This document shows, piece by piece, positions 10,423 to 23,470 of a DNA stretch of 64,000 nucleotides. Below the pieces are notes generated by a model. It worked only from the letters and a program-made list of their open reading frames with translations, did not search any database and had not been told where the DNA came from. The translations under genes and the position numbers were made by a program. The stretch is taken from contig WPIO01000039.1 of NCBI GenBank assembly GCA_009760855.2, positions 1,219,001 to 1,283,000 of the forward strand, in the 5' to 3' direction. Every line of letters begins with the position of its first letter. Position 1 is the stretch's first letter. Origin of the DNA: Cristatella mucedo (lineage: Eukaryota > Bryozoa > Phylactolaemata > Cristatellidae).

Positions 10423-11286
10423 GTAGTATTAATAATAATAATAATAATAATTCACTTTATAAAGCGCCCTTAGTGAACTTAATCTCTCTCTAGGCGCTTT
10501 ACATTTGCTGTAAAGTGAAATGCAATTGAATGGTAAATAAAATCATGCTTGAAAAAACAAACGGAATGATTAATGTGGTTAGGGGTGACATGCACAGGGT
10601 CAGCATGCAAATGTGGTTAGTGGCAGCATGCACAGTGTCAGCACGCATAAGCACATCAAGGACGAATCACAGGGACCCACTAAATGCTGTCCTAAATAGG
10701 TGTGTTTTTAGGTTCCCTTTAAATGTGGTCAGGTCAGGGGATGTTCTGACGCAGGTCGGGAGGGATTTTCAGGCTTTGGGAGCGTATGAACTAAATGCAC
10801 GGTCTCCAAAGGATTTAAGATTTGTATGAGGTATTTCTAGACTTTTGGATTCCGAAAAGCGGGTGGTACGATGCTTGGCCTGATGGGGTAGTATATCTGA
10901 CAGATAGGCTGGGGCCGTAGAATGAAGGGACCTAAAAGTGAGCTCCAAAACCTTGAAGTCAATCCGTTGCTTGACTGGTAGCCAGTGCAGGTCGGCGAGA
11001 AGTGGAGTCATGTGGCAACTGCGACGCTCACGACAGACAAGCCTAGCTGCAGAGTTTTGCACCAGCTGCAATCGCCTGATCGCACATGCTGGTAGGCCAG
11101 TAAGCAGTGAGTTGCAGAAGTCGAGACGGGATGTCACGAATGCATGGACCAACTTGGACGTGGTATCTTTATGTAAACAAGCCCGAATTTTAGCAATGTT
11201 ATGGAGATGAAAATAGGTGGATTCGACTGTGGAACTGATATGGTCGTCTAACGAGAGGTCGCTTTTGAATGTGACACCTAGATTTA
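10423..11286 (-). mobile_element. 5'-truncated LINE-A insertion, unique to copy 2
   Basis: Copy 3 shows the uninterrupted site (CGGGATACCGCCTGTACTG near 19803), so about 864 bp were inserted here after the duplication. On the minus strand a 173-codon frame (11290-10769) encodes the C-terminal reverse transcriptase region: LADLHWLPVKQRIDFKVL, then AYLSDILPHQAKHRTTRF, then GDRAFSSYAPKA. The 3' end, at low coordinates, holds the family stem-loop (TAAAGCGCC...GGCGCTTTA, 10457-10503) and an (ATT)n tail at 10427-10449. A TGA replaces an expected Trp after PKA. No clear target-site duplication is visible. Confidence 0.93.
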
Positions 11287-11376
11287 CCACCTGTACTGAT
11301 CACTCTTCCGTCTCTGCTCTTTTCGATATGCTTCTCATCATTCGAGATTACTCGGAGATTGAGCCATTTGTAACTA

Positions 11377-11809
11377 TGCTAGTTCCTCGCACCTGACAAT
11401 AGTTACTGAATTCGTTCCAAACAATTGCAGGCATGAGAAAAACAGCCTGTCGTGAAGTCTGTGCAAGTTGATTGCAACAATAAAAGCTACCAACTTCCGC
11501 GAAATTATTTCTTGCAATCCTAAACCAGGCATTAATGCAAAACATGCCAACACACACGTGAAGCGAGCAAACACTGACCCAGCATGTAATTTCCTAATGA
11601 TACTAGCAATTCCTGGGCTTTGCAATCTAGGAGGGGGCAGTGAGCTGACCTAGTAGCCGTTCAGGGCTTTGAAGCAAGGCTTCAAATAGCTAGTGTGCAG
11701 CACAAGAACCTGCACTACAACAATGCGAGCAGCCGGATGTGTCGCCAGGCGACTGCAGCCGTTCACTTCTAAGACCTCTACGGTTTCTTGAGAATGCCGA
11801 AACCAATAA
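11377..11809 (+). repeat. Core repeat (copy 2, core 1)
   Basis: Near-identical to 1938-2370; lies about 90 bases past the LINE-A insertion. Confidence 0.85.
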
Positions 11810-13018
11810 TGTAATAAAATGAATCGTTTACAGTTTGGTGTGCCTGCCGCCTGCTTACTACCGTTGCCCTCAGATCCCGAAGAGGAGATACTCTGCAGTC
11901 CGTGGATTTTCTAATCCAGAATCATCCTTATACACCGTACACATTTAATAAAAACGTAAATATGAGCTTTTTAGCACAAGTAAATCCGAATTATGCAGTG
12001 ATTAGTAAAAACATCGCAGCATCTGCTATCGAGTACATTTGCCTGTCATATGGAATTTTAATCAAGGACTGGTTAACAAAAAAGAAGGCGCCTGTCTTTT
12101 ATGTTCGAAAAATAGAGCATAGTTTTCCAAATTAGCAAACCCGACCATAAAAGAAGAGTGTGAACTCTAGACTAACACAGTCGGATTTCTACTCAATACA
12201 TATCGATGAAGATGAGAGCGTATGCACAGAATCAAATTAATCCAAACGCATAACCAAATGAACCCAAGATTGATCTTCTTGAATTAGAATTGGGTTTCAA
12301 AATACCTGTAAGGTTTTTAACTGTAAACCTTCGGATAATTAAAAAGTTGTAGCAATATACTTCTGATTATTCGGTACCTACAAAACTAGTTTAGAAAAGC
12401 AGGTGAATGGCTCATTTTGGTGTGCTTATTGTTGAATTACAATTAGTTGGCACTGTTCTTACCACCTAGGGTTTAGACACGTAAGCATTCAAATTGCTTC
12501 GAATCCTCGACGGCTAGCACAACAGCTCATTTACTTTTCCCTTCAAGTCTAATGGTTGCCCATTGTCAGTGCTTATAATAACAATAGTATTTGTTGATGC
12601 TGGTCATATAGGGTCTGTGTTAGAAACTTTCGTACAAGTACTGCAAAAGTTCGAGCCTAATTTAACATGTGTCGTAGGCTAGCTTGGTTTTAACTGCACT
12701 CAACTTTATTTCTATGATAATGACTGCAACAATAGTCTTCTTCATAGCACTAACGTTAAACGTTTTCTTTACGGTGGAAAAAATATCATCGGTCAAGAGT
12801 TTCTCTTTTTAATCCATAAAGGTTTTAAATATGCGATTGTAGTCTCGTGGATAGCTTAGCAACAGTATCTCACCCCTAGGTGCAGTCATAGTCAGAAATT
12901 AATTAACACAACCTCTCGGATAAAGGTCTTTTTGAAGCCAATGCACGTGAGGGCGATTGGTCCGTTACACGGCCATATTAGGGCTACAAAGTCATTTTAA
13001 TTACGATAACCATAAGAA

Positions 13019-13730
13019 TCTCTGTAATAATAACATATTTTATAAAGCAGCCTCAGAGACTTAATCTTTCTAATTCACGCTTTTCGCTTGCTGCCCTGGA
13101 ATGACGATCGAGTTCTATGTGGTAGCATGCTCGATAGACGAAGTGATTAAGTAGTTAGGGGTGACATGCAGACGGTCAGCATGCAAGTGAGGTCAGTGGC
13201 CACATGCTGTGTTGGCAGGCATAAGTATATAAAAGTCTCATCACAGGGACCCACTAAACGCTATGATTAATATATGCGTTTTTACTTTATTTTCAAACTT
13301 GGTCAAGTCAGGAAATTTCGTCACTCAAGTAGTGATTGAGGTCCAGGCTTTCTAAGCATACAAACTAATTGCAGGTTCTGAAAAAGATTTGAGGTTCGAA
13401 CAAGTTACAGGTAACCAGCTGGAGTCTAAGAAGCTTGTGGCACGATGCTTTGACTCGTGGTTCAGATGATCTAAGAGGGTGGCTGGAGCTAAAGAATGAA
13501 GGCACCTAAACTCGTGACAAAACCTTGAAGTCGATACGTTGCTTGAGGCGATTCAGTGCAGGTCATTTGGTGAAAGGTGGAATGGTGCTGCAACTACGAC
13601 ACTCGCGACAAAGAAACTGACCTGCAGGGTTTAGAAACTGCAGTAAGCCTCTGATTGCTCAAGCCGGTGCACCAGCAAGCACTGAATTAAAAATGCCACG
13701 ACGGAATGACACAATTTCATGAACACAATT
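13019..13730 (-). mobile_element. Old LINE-A remnant (copy 2)
   Basis: Positional equivalent of 3580-4290 with only scattered differences, so it was duplicated with the unit and not inserted separately. Confidence 0.85.
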
Positions 13731-13760
13731 AGTTTTCATATTCCTGACTAATAATTACCA

Positions 13761-13842
13761 ACTTTTTATATTTATATTTATATATTTTTTATATTTATAT
13801 ATTTTATACTTATATTTTATATTTATAGTTATATTTTTATAT
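13761..13842. repeat. AT-rich minisatellite (copy 2)
   Basis: Counterpart of 4323-4406 with small repeat differences, ending in ATATTAG at 13839-13845. Confidence 0.85.
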
Positions 13843-14968
13843 TAGGACTTTAAGGTCGCTCTTTACCAGCGGTTTAACTCACATTAAGTGAGCATTCCAA
13901 AGGCACGCTTTAAGTCGGGCCGATGGGGTAATAACAGGCCCGATAACCACTAGGTTAGAGAAACTCACAGTGATGCATGTGGGGGGAGAGTGCTGAGCGG
14001 TTCGAGACAATGCAAGGAATATTAAAGGAGCCGGTACTTAGTTCACAGTTCATGCCCAACGAGAGGCATCCAAGCTGGCCGTTCAGGCCATGGCTCGTTG
14101 GTGGCTCCAGATGCTTTTCTTTTGTTGATGCATGGTTCACGATTCTTAGCAACAGCATTAATATCTTGGAATGCATTTCATCTTTGACGACGAAGCGATA
14201 TCAGCTGCTAACGATCGTAAGTGACGTGCAGGTTACAAGCTACCTGCGTAGCTAAGGTAGCCACAGGCTTTCGACATCCCGCAGGCGGAAGTGATAAGCG
14301 TTTAGATAGCCATAGAAACGTAACTTCATTTAAGCTACTGTCAAAAAACAACCAGAATAACTGTAAAAAGGTCCTAGCTGTATCGTTTCCGCATACGGTG
14401 CTCGCCACAACTTCGGTTTTCTTAATCAGTAACACTCACAGTCTTCTGAACGATCGAGGTTGTTCGGTTTCTCTCCCACCCTTGGTTGCCATTTCGCCTG
14501 ACACTTTCTGGAGGCTAAGCCACTACAAGGAACTGCCAATTCATCTTCAGGCTAGACTTTCAACTTACAAAAAGAGATAATACCTTACCGACCCTGGCTG
14601 CAACATGCATTGACACCTGAGCATTAGACTGTCGTTTTTCGTTCAGTAGCCTGAGAGACGTTGTAAATCGCTAAAGATTAAGCGTCAGCTGCTTCCGCAT
14701 TGCCGATAGTTGCTATTGCCATAGGTGGTGAAACACACCATGCCAATATTAGCGATCTCCAAACTTGAGGTAGGCTAATAAATTGTATGCTGACATCGTC
14801 TATTACCGGCTTCCGGGTGATCAGGCTGCAGACTGGCCTATTCATAACGACACTAGGCTGCACAAATCTTGCCTCCGAGAGGCTATGGTGACAGCTAATA
14901 CACGGTCAATGTATTCGCATCATGTTTGAATAGTCTCTGCAACTATGCTTAAGTGACCCGCTCAGCAC

Positions 14969-15399
14969 CTAGTTTGTCCATTAATAGCACGTAAGCATAG
15001 TTACTGAAAGTGTCACAAAATATTTGCAGTATTAGAAAAACTGATTTATGTGAAGCCTGTGCAGACGTGATTCAATAAATAAAGTTTTCTCCTTCCTCGA
15101 AATTTCTAGCTACAATCCCGTTCAATGCATTGTTAAAAACGCACAAAAACTGGGGAAACGAGAAAGGTCTAGCTAAGCGAATACTTTCCTAATGATCCAG
15201 CAATGCTCGCATCTAAAAGTTTGGAAGGAGATGGAGTGGGCTGACCATGTAGCCGTTCAGAGGCTTGTTGCACAGCATGAAGAAGCGAGAATGCAGCACA
15301 AGTACCTTGGTTACAGCAACAAGAGCAGATGGATGCATCACCAGATGAGTCCTGCCGATTTATATACGGAACGGTACAATTCTTTGTGAATACCCAGAC
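14969..15399 (+). repeat. Core repeat (copy 2, core 2)
   Basis: Near-identical to 5530-5960, with a few substitutions. Confidence 0.85.
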
Positions 15400-16106
15400 C
15401 ATTACACCGTGAGTAGTAAGAAATAAATGTTCATTCACCATCTTATTATTTGTCAAAGAGGGTTAGAGAAAGCCATCTAAAGAGTGCACCTACCTCCGCC
15501 TGTCATGCCTACGTTAGTGATGTCAACTAGGTAAGATTTCATGGGTTTTAAGGTGTCTGACGAATGTTTAAAGGATTGCTACCTCGCAGCCGTGACGAGA
15601 AGCTTTAATTTGACTTTGCATCTTTAAACTGCTTTTAACCGGATCTCTTATTAAAGTTGTTTGCAAGTGCATTCCAGGTCACCACATTTTCTTAGGGTTG
15701 CTATCATGCATTAGACCTGGGTAGACACTATGGCACATTTCCTTTTCTGAGGTCGGATTAAATTGAATGTTTTCAAATTAAAGCAATGGTATAATAACTT
15801 TCCCAAGTCTCATGCGAGCCCTCACAGCAGTCTTGACATCAAAGAAATTCAATTTAACGACATAATTTGTGATGACATCCCTAAGGATTTTATTAGTACC
15901 GCCTATCAATTATTCATACTCACGCGCTCGACGGGATGTTTACACGGCAGCCGCGGAATCCGAGATGACGAGCAGCTTTGTCATCGTGAATAAGCACACA
16001 CATCAAGGTCAGACAGGTATCACTGGCCGGGGCTGCTGGTGCATAAAGAACCTCGCCCTAATCCGGTGCTCTTTTGCAACCTTAGTTACTGATCGCGAAC
16101 CGCGAC

Positions 16107-16114
16107 TATTTAAG
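16107..16114 (+). promoter_or_regulatory. TATA-like box of peptide gene 2
   Basis: TATTTAAG, 56 bases before the ATG of gene 2, exactly as in gene 1. Confidence 0.5.
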
Positions 16115-16162
16115 GTTGAAGTTGATTGCCATTTATCGTCACTTGGTAGCAAATCTACGACT

Positions 16163-16576
16163 ATGGCTGCACGAATTAGCTTTCTGCTCGCCGCCGCCAT
16201 GCTATTCATTGCAGCCGTCTCTGCACAGGAAGGTTGGGAAGGTGACGGCCACGGCGTCAAGGAACCCTATGAGCCGGTCAAAGGTATTTTCTAAGCGAGT
16301 GAGGCTGTGAGAAAGCCTCAGCTGCACAGCTGCTAGCACCACTTGAACAGAGCGATACCGATGCAAGTAACCTATTTGATGCCTTCAGTTTCAGGGAGTT
16401 GCTCATGCTTCGCCAAGGGCAACACGTACCGTGCTGTGGACCACTGCAGGAGCTTCCTCCAGTCAACGGCCTTTATATCTCCTACGAAGCTCAACTGCCC
16501 ATATGGTACTATCTTCAACACCAAGGTGTGCGTTTGCGACTATCCATACAGGACCAACTGCCCAAAGGGATGTTGA
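16163..16576 (+). CDS. Secreted cysteine-rich peptide with CBM14-like domain, gene 2 (two exons)
   Basis: Same structure as gene 1: exons 16163-16283 and 16395-16576, a 111-base intron with GT at 16284, and alternative AGs six bases apart at the acceptor. The signal peptide and the whole exon-2 protein are identical to gene 1. Two residues differ in the acidic linker: Ala to Glu (CAGGAAGG) and Asp to Tyr (CCCTATGAG). All eight mature cysteines are kept. Both changes lie outside the folded domain and neither copy has a disabling change, so both are likely functional. A secreted glycan- or chitin-binding role is inferred from the CPYGTIFN...CDYP pattern only. Confidence 0.8.
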
Positions 16577-16693
16577 TAAGATCACAGGCCACTGTGGTGT
16601 GATTCCCTTGTAAGATCAACTGTCATCTTTATATTTCAAGTTGGCAGTGGTATATCTTGCTACGGGATACCGGCTTGTCAAAACCTATAGAGA

Positions 16694-16699
16694 AATAAA
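16694..16699 (+). promoter_or_regulatory. Polyadenylation signal of peptide gene 2
   Basis: AATAAA, 118 bases after the stop codon, equivalent to 7254-7259. Confidence 0.65.
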
Positions 16700-18132
16700 T
16701 AAATTAACAAGGTAAAATGTCATTCTGAAATTTACTGGATATAGTTTTCATTTAACGTTGATGTGTCTTTGCCAAAGGTCGCAGCTCTAACATGAGTGCT
16801 TTGCGTGAATCGATTACTCATCAAGAGTATAGTAAGGCGTAGAATCCGTGATAACAAATCTTTTGTAGGTATTTGAACGATTGCAATCAACAAAATTTGA
16901 TTCTGATCATCTCCCGTCACCAGCAAGATTAGTTACAGCTTACCTAAAGCATTACGTCAGATAAATGAAATGCTTTAGTTTTTAAAGACTATTCAGCATT
17001 GTAACAAATACGAACAACGTTAAAAGGCAATAGTGGCTAATGGAGTCTGAAGGATTCTTCATGGCCAATGAAGCTGATGACATTACTGATAGCGACCATC
17101 ACGGGCTATTTACACTTGCAATGCAATATTTATATAGGGTTAAATTGCAAGCTCTGTGCTGATAATCGATGAGTGCGATTTTGTTTCCCTTGCATTAACC
17201 AAGTACAAGTAGAGACTGTCAGAATTCACTGAATACACCCTTTGTACAAATGTCAGTATTTTTTGACATCCTTAAAGTTTGACCTGACATTGCGAGATCA
17301 GTATTAAAGAATTGAAGACCGATCAAATCTTCGGACTATTCAGCTTCACCTTGCTCAAAAGGAACGGTATACAAGAAGTAATTACTCATTACTCATCTGT
17401 AATTGCAGCTTTAGGTCAGCTTGCAAAATTGATAGTTGTCCGAATAAATCCTTTACCTAACAACACCGTGAGGCTTCTTTGTCCTTCAATGTTCGACAGG
17501 GCTATTGAGGCATACAGCCTTCTAGCAGTTGTAACTCACCTATAGTGGGGCCAATACATTTGTTTGAAAGCCTGGAATGACTGAAACTCCGTTTCAGTTT
17601 TCAAAACGGCAGAAACGGATTATAAACGTTTCTTAATGGTATCAGTAAGTTAAGGATTAATGGGTGAGACATAAAGCAGTTACGGAAGGATTTCGCAAGT
17701 ATAGAATACCTAGCGGAATCTTTTGGGAAAGCTTCTCCCTTTCCAGTCTCTGCCCTTCTTTCCTTCCCTTGAAAAAAGTAAGGTTTCCCCCACTCACTGA
17801 CACATTATTAACTCGACAGCGGCTGATACGTTGCATTATTACTAGTAACCATCCGTGATAACACCCATAGCCGTACATGAAGCAGCATTTTCCACAGTCC
17901 AACTGTGCTACAGACTGAGTACTTGCATTCCTCTTAAGCTTGCTTGACAAGCCCAAGATAAAAATCACCTACAGCTCATTTGTAGAATGCATAGACACGC
18001 AACCAGTTTTACGTTTGTGTAATATGTACGAGGGTAATATTAAACTCATTATTTTTTCCATACACACAGTTTGACATACCATGAATTGAGTGACAGAGGT
18101 ATATTGATAGAGAGGGTGAGCGATAGGGTGTA

Positions 18133-18196
18133 AGAGAAAGAGTGAGAGAGAGAATGAGAGAGAGAGATAGAGAGAAACAGACAGACAGACAGAGAA

Positions 18197-18232
<36 letters not shown>

Positions 18233-18358
18233 GGACGGACGGACGAACAGACAGACAGACAGACAGAGACAGAGAGAGACAGAGAGAGACTAAGAGAGAG
18301 AGGGAGACAGACAGAGAGGGACAGAGAGAGAAAAAGAGAGAGAGAGAGACAGAGATTA
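18133..18358. repeat. GACA/GAGA microsatellite (copy 3)
   Basis: Shorter than in copies 1 and 2, with several GACG variants near 18231-18244. Open frames through it are artefacts. Confidence 0.95.
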
Positions 18359-19896
18359 GGTGCCATCTATCTAGCCTTCATGATTCAATTGATTTTGTAT
18401 GCAGTTTAGTAGAGCACTATTCCATAACCCAGGACCGAAGATGGTTGACTTAAGCTACAGCTAATGATTTACTCTTTATATGCTAGCAATATTCATTTCT
18501 ATAGATATCACCTCTTAGCTGGCTGACAACAAGCCTTTACTTACAAAAGCATTATAATGATATCTAATAAAGTAGTAAATAATTGTTAGAAGCCCACTTT
18601 TCTTCTGATAACGTGATTGTGATTGAGCTTTAAGTATACCGTTAGTGCCAGCTACTTTTATTAGTAAAAATTAGCCAACATGGCTACAAAAAACAGAATC
18701 TACAATAATCGGACAAATAGTTCGCATCGATGAGTATGTAATTAGACGTCGCACGATCAGTCTTGTTTCAATTGAAAGCTTTCAGCTAGCATGAGGTGTG
18801 ATGTGTATGATGGACATTTTTAAACACTTACAGTTTGGTCGGCCCAGCCTGGATCACATGTGTATACTTTCTTTCGTATCGATGTGAGCCGAGTGTTTTA
18901 ATGAGCGGGCCTTTGGTGCACTCGATCGCGTTGCAAAACTGTTGGCAATTTTTGGAAATGCCTCCACAAGTGCACCTCTGAATGAACTAAGCATCCGTTA
19001 CACGACTTCCTCCACCGGCCATGTTTAGATCTCGGACCTTAACTTGATTAAACAGATTATAACAACAACCCCATCTCTCTAGTCTCACGAGGCTGATGAA
19101 TTGCTTCGTCTTCGGCTGAGCCAAAGTTTTGTAGTACTTGAATACCTCAAAAGATGTCACGCAGACGCGTGTTCAAACTCAAAGATCTTAGTGCAAGTCA
19201 ATTATATAAATTGTCAGCAAAATTCAATCGCGAATCTCTTGCCACCAAGTAGCATTTAGTTAAGAAGGAATGAAGTACAGATTGTAATATCAGCAATAGT
19301 TTTTTGATGTGGACAACCTATTGTCACCAATGAATTTTTTATCGTTAAAATATAATGTTAGTTCATTCTACGATATGAAGTTAGGTTCTGTCATCATATC
19401 TTTGCATGGAATCGAGATGCGTGGGTTACAATTTAGCACGTACTCGATTATCATAACAACACAGCAGCTTCCATTACTTTCAGCAACTTAACATTTAAGG
19501 GTTTTATAAGTGCTCAAACAATTTTGCGGCAGCGATATTAGTCATAGCCTTGGACCAAAATTTGACTTGTCTAACACTCTTCTTTCAGCTTTTCTTCATA
19601 GTGCAAGCAGGGGCAGATATACTGGGAAAAACTCGGCAGCTAACCTTTTTTATTTTGAATATCACATCTGTGGCATTGCACATCTTCTCACTCACTATTA
19701 GTAGCTCCCAGCCTATTTAATCGACTTCAAGACTCCCGTAGCTCAGTTGTAGGTACCCACGATTCCTTGCTCCAGCTTATCCGTCTGCAGAACCTACTTT
19801 CCGGGATACCGCCTGTACTGATCACTCTTCCGTCTCTGATCTTTTCGAAATGCTTCTAATCAATTCGAGATTACTCGGAGATTGAGCCATTTCTAA

Positions 19897-20330
19897 CTAT
19901 GCTAGTTCCTCGCACCTGAGCATAGTTACTGAATACGTTCCAAACAATTGCAGGCAGGAGAAAAACAGCCTGTCGTGAAGTCTGTGCAAGTTGATTGCAA
20001 CAATAAAAGCTACCAACTTCCGTGAAATTATTTCTTGCAATCCTGAACTAGGCATTAATACAAAACATGCCAAAACACACGTGAAGCGAGCAAACACTGA
20101 CCCAGCATGTAATTTCCTAATGATACTAGCAATTCCTAAGCTTTGCAATCTAGGAGGGGGCAGTGAGCTGACCTAGTAGCCGTTCAGGGCTTTGAAGCAC
20201 GGCTTCAAATAGCTAGTGTGCAGCACTACCTGTACTACAACAATGCGAGCGGCCGGATGTGTCGCCAGACGACTGCAGCCGTTCATTTCTAAGACCTCTA
20301 CGGTTTTTTGAGAATGCCGAAACCAATAAT
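19897..20330 (+). repeat. Core repeat (copy 3, core 1)
   Basis: Similar to 1938-2370 with more substitutions. A six-base loss near GCAGCACTACC (20221) removes part of the CACAAGAACC segment. Confidence 0.8.
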
Positions 20331-22599
20331 GTAATAAAATGAATCGTTTACAGTTTGGTGTGCGTGCCTGCTTACTATCGTTGCCCTCAGATCCCGAAGA
20401 GGAGATACTCTGCAGTCCGTGGATTTTTTAATCCAGAATCATCCCTATACACCGTACACGTTTAATAAATACTTAAATATGAGAATTTTAGCATAAGTAA
20501 ATCCAAACTATGCTGTGAATAGTATAAACATTGCAGCATCAGCTATCGAGTACATTCGCCTGTCATATGGAATTATAGTCAAGGACTGGTTAACAAAAAA
20601 GAAGGCGCCTGTCTTTTATATTCGAAAAATAGAGCATAGTTTTCCAAATTAGAAAACCCGACCATAAAAGAAGAGTGTAAACTCTAGACTAACAGAGTCG
20701 GATTTCTACTCAATACATATCGATGAAGATGAGAGCGTATGCACAGAATCAAATTAATCCAAACGCATAACCAAATGAACCCAAGATTGATCTTCTTGAA
20801 TTAGAATTGGGTTTCAAAATACCTGTAAGGTTTTTAACTGTCACCCTTCGGATAATTAAAAAGTTGTAGCAATATACTTCTAATTATTCGGTACCTACAA
20901 AACTAGTTTAGAAAAGCAAGTGAATGGCTCATTTTGGTGTGCTTATTGTTGAATTACAATTAGTTGGCACTGTTCTTACCACCTAGGGTTTAGACACGTA
21001 AGCATTCAAATTGCTTCGGATCCTCGACGGCTAGCACAACAGCTCTTTTACTTTTCCCTTCAAGTCTAATGGTTTCCCATTGTCAGTGCTTATAATAACA
21101 ATAGTATTTGTTGATGCTGGTCATGTAGGGTCTGCGTTAGAAACTTTCGTACAAGTACTGCAAAAGTTCGAGCCTAATTTAACATGTGTCGTAGGCTAGC
21201 TTGGTTTTGACTGCACTCAACTTTATTTCTATGATAATGACTGCAACAATAGTCTTCTTCATAGCACTAATGTTAAAGGTTTTCTTTACGGTGGAAAAAA
21301 TATCACCGGTCAAGAGTTTCTCTTTTTAATCCATAAAGGTTTTTAATATGCGATTGTAGTCTCGTTGATAGCTTAGCAACAGTATCTCACCCCTAGGTGC
21401 AGTCATAGTCAGACATTAATTACGCAACCTCTCGGAAAAAGGTCTTTTTGAAGCCAATGCACATTAGGACGATCGTTCCGTCACACGGCCATATTAGCAC
21501 TTTAAGGTCGCTCTTTACTAGCGGTTTAAGGCACATCAAGTGAGCATTTCAAAGGCTAGTTTTATGTCGGCCCGATGGGGTAATAACAGGCCTGATGATC
21601 ACTTGGTTAAAGAAACTCATAGTGATGCATGTTGGGGAGAGTGCTGAGCTGTTTGAGACAAGGCTAGGAATATCAAAGTAGCAGGTACTTAGTTCACAGT
21701 TCATGCCCTGCGACCGGCATCCAAGCTGGTAGTTCAGGCCATGGCTCGGCGGAGGCTCCGGAATCTTTTCTTATTTAATGCATGGTTCACGAATCTTAGC
21801 AACAGCTTTAATATCTTTTGCTGCATTTTATCTTTGACGACGAAGCGATATTAGCTGCTGACGATCGTAACTGACATGTGGGTTGCAAGCTTGCAGCATA
21901 GCTAAGGTAGCCGCCGGCTTTCGACACCTTAAAGGCGGAAGCGATAATCGTTTAGATAGCCATAGGAACGTGATTTCTTTGGGGCTACTGTCAACAAACA
22001 ATCAGAATAACTGTAAAATGGTCCTAGCTATTTCGTTTCCGTATGCGATGCTCGCAAGAACTTCGGTTTTCTTATCAGAATTACTGTCTCCAGAACGAGC
22101 TAGGTTGTCAGGTTTCTATCCCACCCTCGGTTCTCATTTCGCCTGACACTTTATAGAGGCTAAGCCACTACAAGGAACTGCCAATTCATCTTCAGGCTTG
22201 ACTTTCAAATTACGGAAAGAGGCAATACCTTACCGGCCCTGGCTGCTACATGCTTTGACACTTGAGTATTAGAGTGACGTTTGTCGTTCTGTAGCCTGAC
22301 AGACATTGTAAATCGCTAAAGATTAAGCGTCAGCTGCCTTAGCTATTCCGATGGTTGCTCTCGCCATAGGTGTTGAAACACACTATGCCAATATTAGCGA
22401 TCTCTTCACTTAAGGTGTGGTAACGGCTTTCGGGTGTGCAGTTCGCAGACTGACCTTTTTATAACGACAGTAGGCTACATAAATCTTGCCTCCGATAGGC
22501 TTTGGAGCCAGCTCATACACAGTCAACGTATTCGCATAATTTTTTACTGGTCTCTGCAACTATGCCTAAGTGACCCACTCAGCATCTAGTTTGTCTATT

Positions 22600-22956
22600 C
22601 ATAGCACCTAAACATAGTTATTGAAAGTGTCATAAAATTTTTGCAGTTTAAGAAAAACTGATTTATACGAATACTGTGCAGACGTGATTCAATAAATAAG
22701 GTTATCACGTTGAGCGAAAGTTTTCACTGCAATCGTGTGCAAGGCATTGTTAAAAACATGCCAAAACTGGCGATACGAAATGATTCTCGCTTAGCTAATA
22801 CTTTCCTAATGATCCAGCAATGCTGGCGTCTACCAGTTCGGAAGGAAATCGAGTGGGCCGACCATGTAGCCATTCAGAACTTGAAGCACAGCATGAAGGA
22901 GCGAGAATGCAGCACAAGCACCTAGGTTACAGCAACAAGAGCAGCCGGTTGTGTCA
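22600..22956 (+). repeat. Core repeat (copy 3, core 2), interrupted
   Basis: Diverged version of 5530-5900, cut at GTGTCA by a very short LINE-A tail (22957-23032). The sequence resumes as TTACCAGATGAGTCCTGCC. Confidence 0.8.
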
Positions 22957-23032
22957 TGCAACAAATATAAAGCGCCTAGAGAGAGATTAAGTTCTCTGAG
23001 GCGCTTTATCAAGTGAATTATTATTATTATAT
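22957..23032 (+). mobile_element. Minimal LINE-A insertion: 3' stem-loop and tail only
   Basis: The inserted bases begin TGCAACAAATATAAAGCGCC and contain the stem-loop with loop region AGAGAGAGATTAAGTTCTCT, then GGCGCTTTATCAAGTG and an (ATT)n tail. Copies 1 and 2 have no insertion here (TGCATCACCAGATG near 5895), so this is a separate event of about 76 bp. Confidence 0.9.
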
Positions 23033-23470
23033 TACCAGATGAGTCCTGCCATTTTTAATTATGACCTGTACAAATCCTTGGGAATGCCCAGGCCTTATTA
23101 AAATGGACCACCGACTTTTTACAGTGTGCCTGAGCTTTACAAATGCCTTTAGATCTCGAAGAACATTTACTTGGCAGTCCCTCGATCGTAAAACTCACAA
23201 ATCTCGTAATGCACTCTTTACATTTCTTACACACTTAAATATTGATACTTTTGTGAAAATAACCTCCACAAAATTGTGGAGCGAATGTTAGAAACATGGC
23301 AGAATTTGCGACAGTAGTCTTAAACTAGCTTTGCCATTGTATCACACCGATTAATGCAGTCATAGGCAGAACTTTATTCGCACAACCACTCGGATAAAAA
23401 ACTTTTAAATGCCAATGCACGTGAGGACGATCAGACCGTTACACTGTTAAAGAATGGATGCAAAGTCCGA
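23033..23470 (+). repeat. Old core-end and Y-type sequence
   Basis: Holds the old post-core segment with GATCTCGAAGAACATTTAC near 23153, and the end of a Y block near 23400 with TGCCAATGCACGTGAGGACG. No gene seen. Confidence 0.6.

Larger units (their letters stand above)
17832..23030 (+). repeat. Tandem array unit, copy 3 (partial, more diverged)
   Basis: Starts at the same point as copies 1 and 2 and follows them closely to about 21430, then more loosely. It lacks the LINE-A tail seen at 3580 and 13019: the sequence jumps across a single ATATTAG at 21491-21497. After core 2 the similarity passes into older array sequence, so the peptide gene of this copy is missing. The empty Q site at about 19800 shows the state before the copy 2 LINE insertion. 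Confidence 0.9.
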
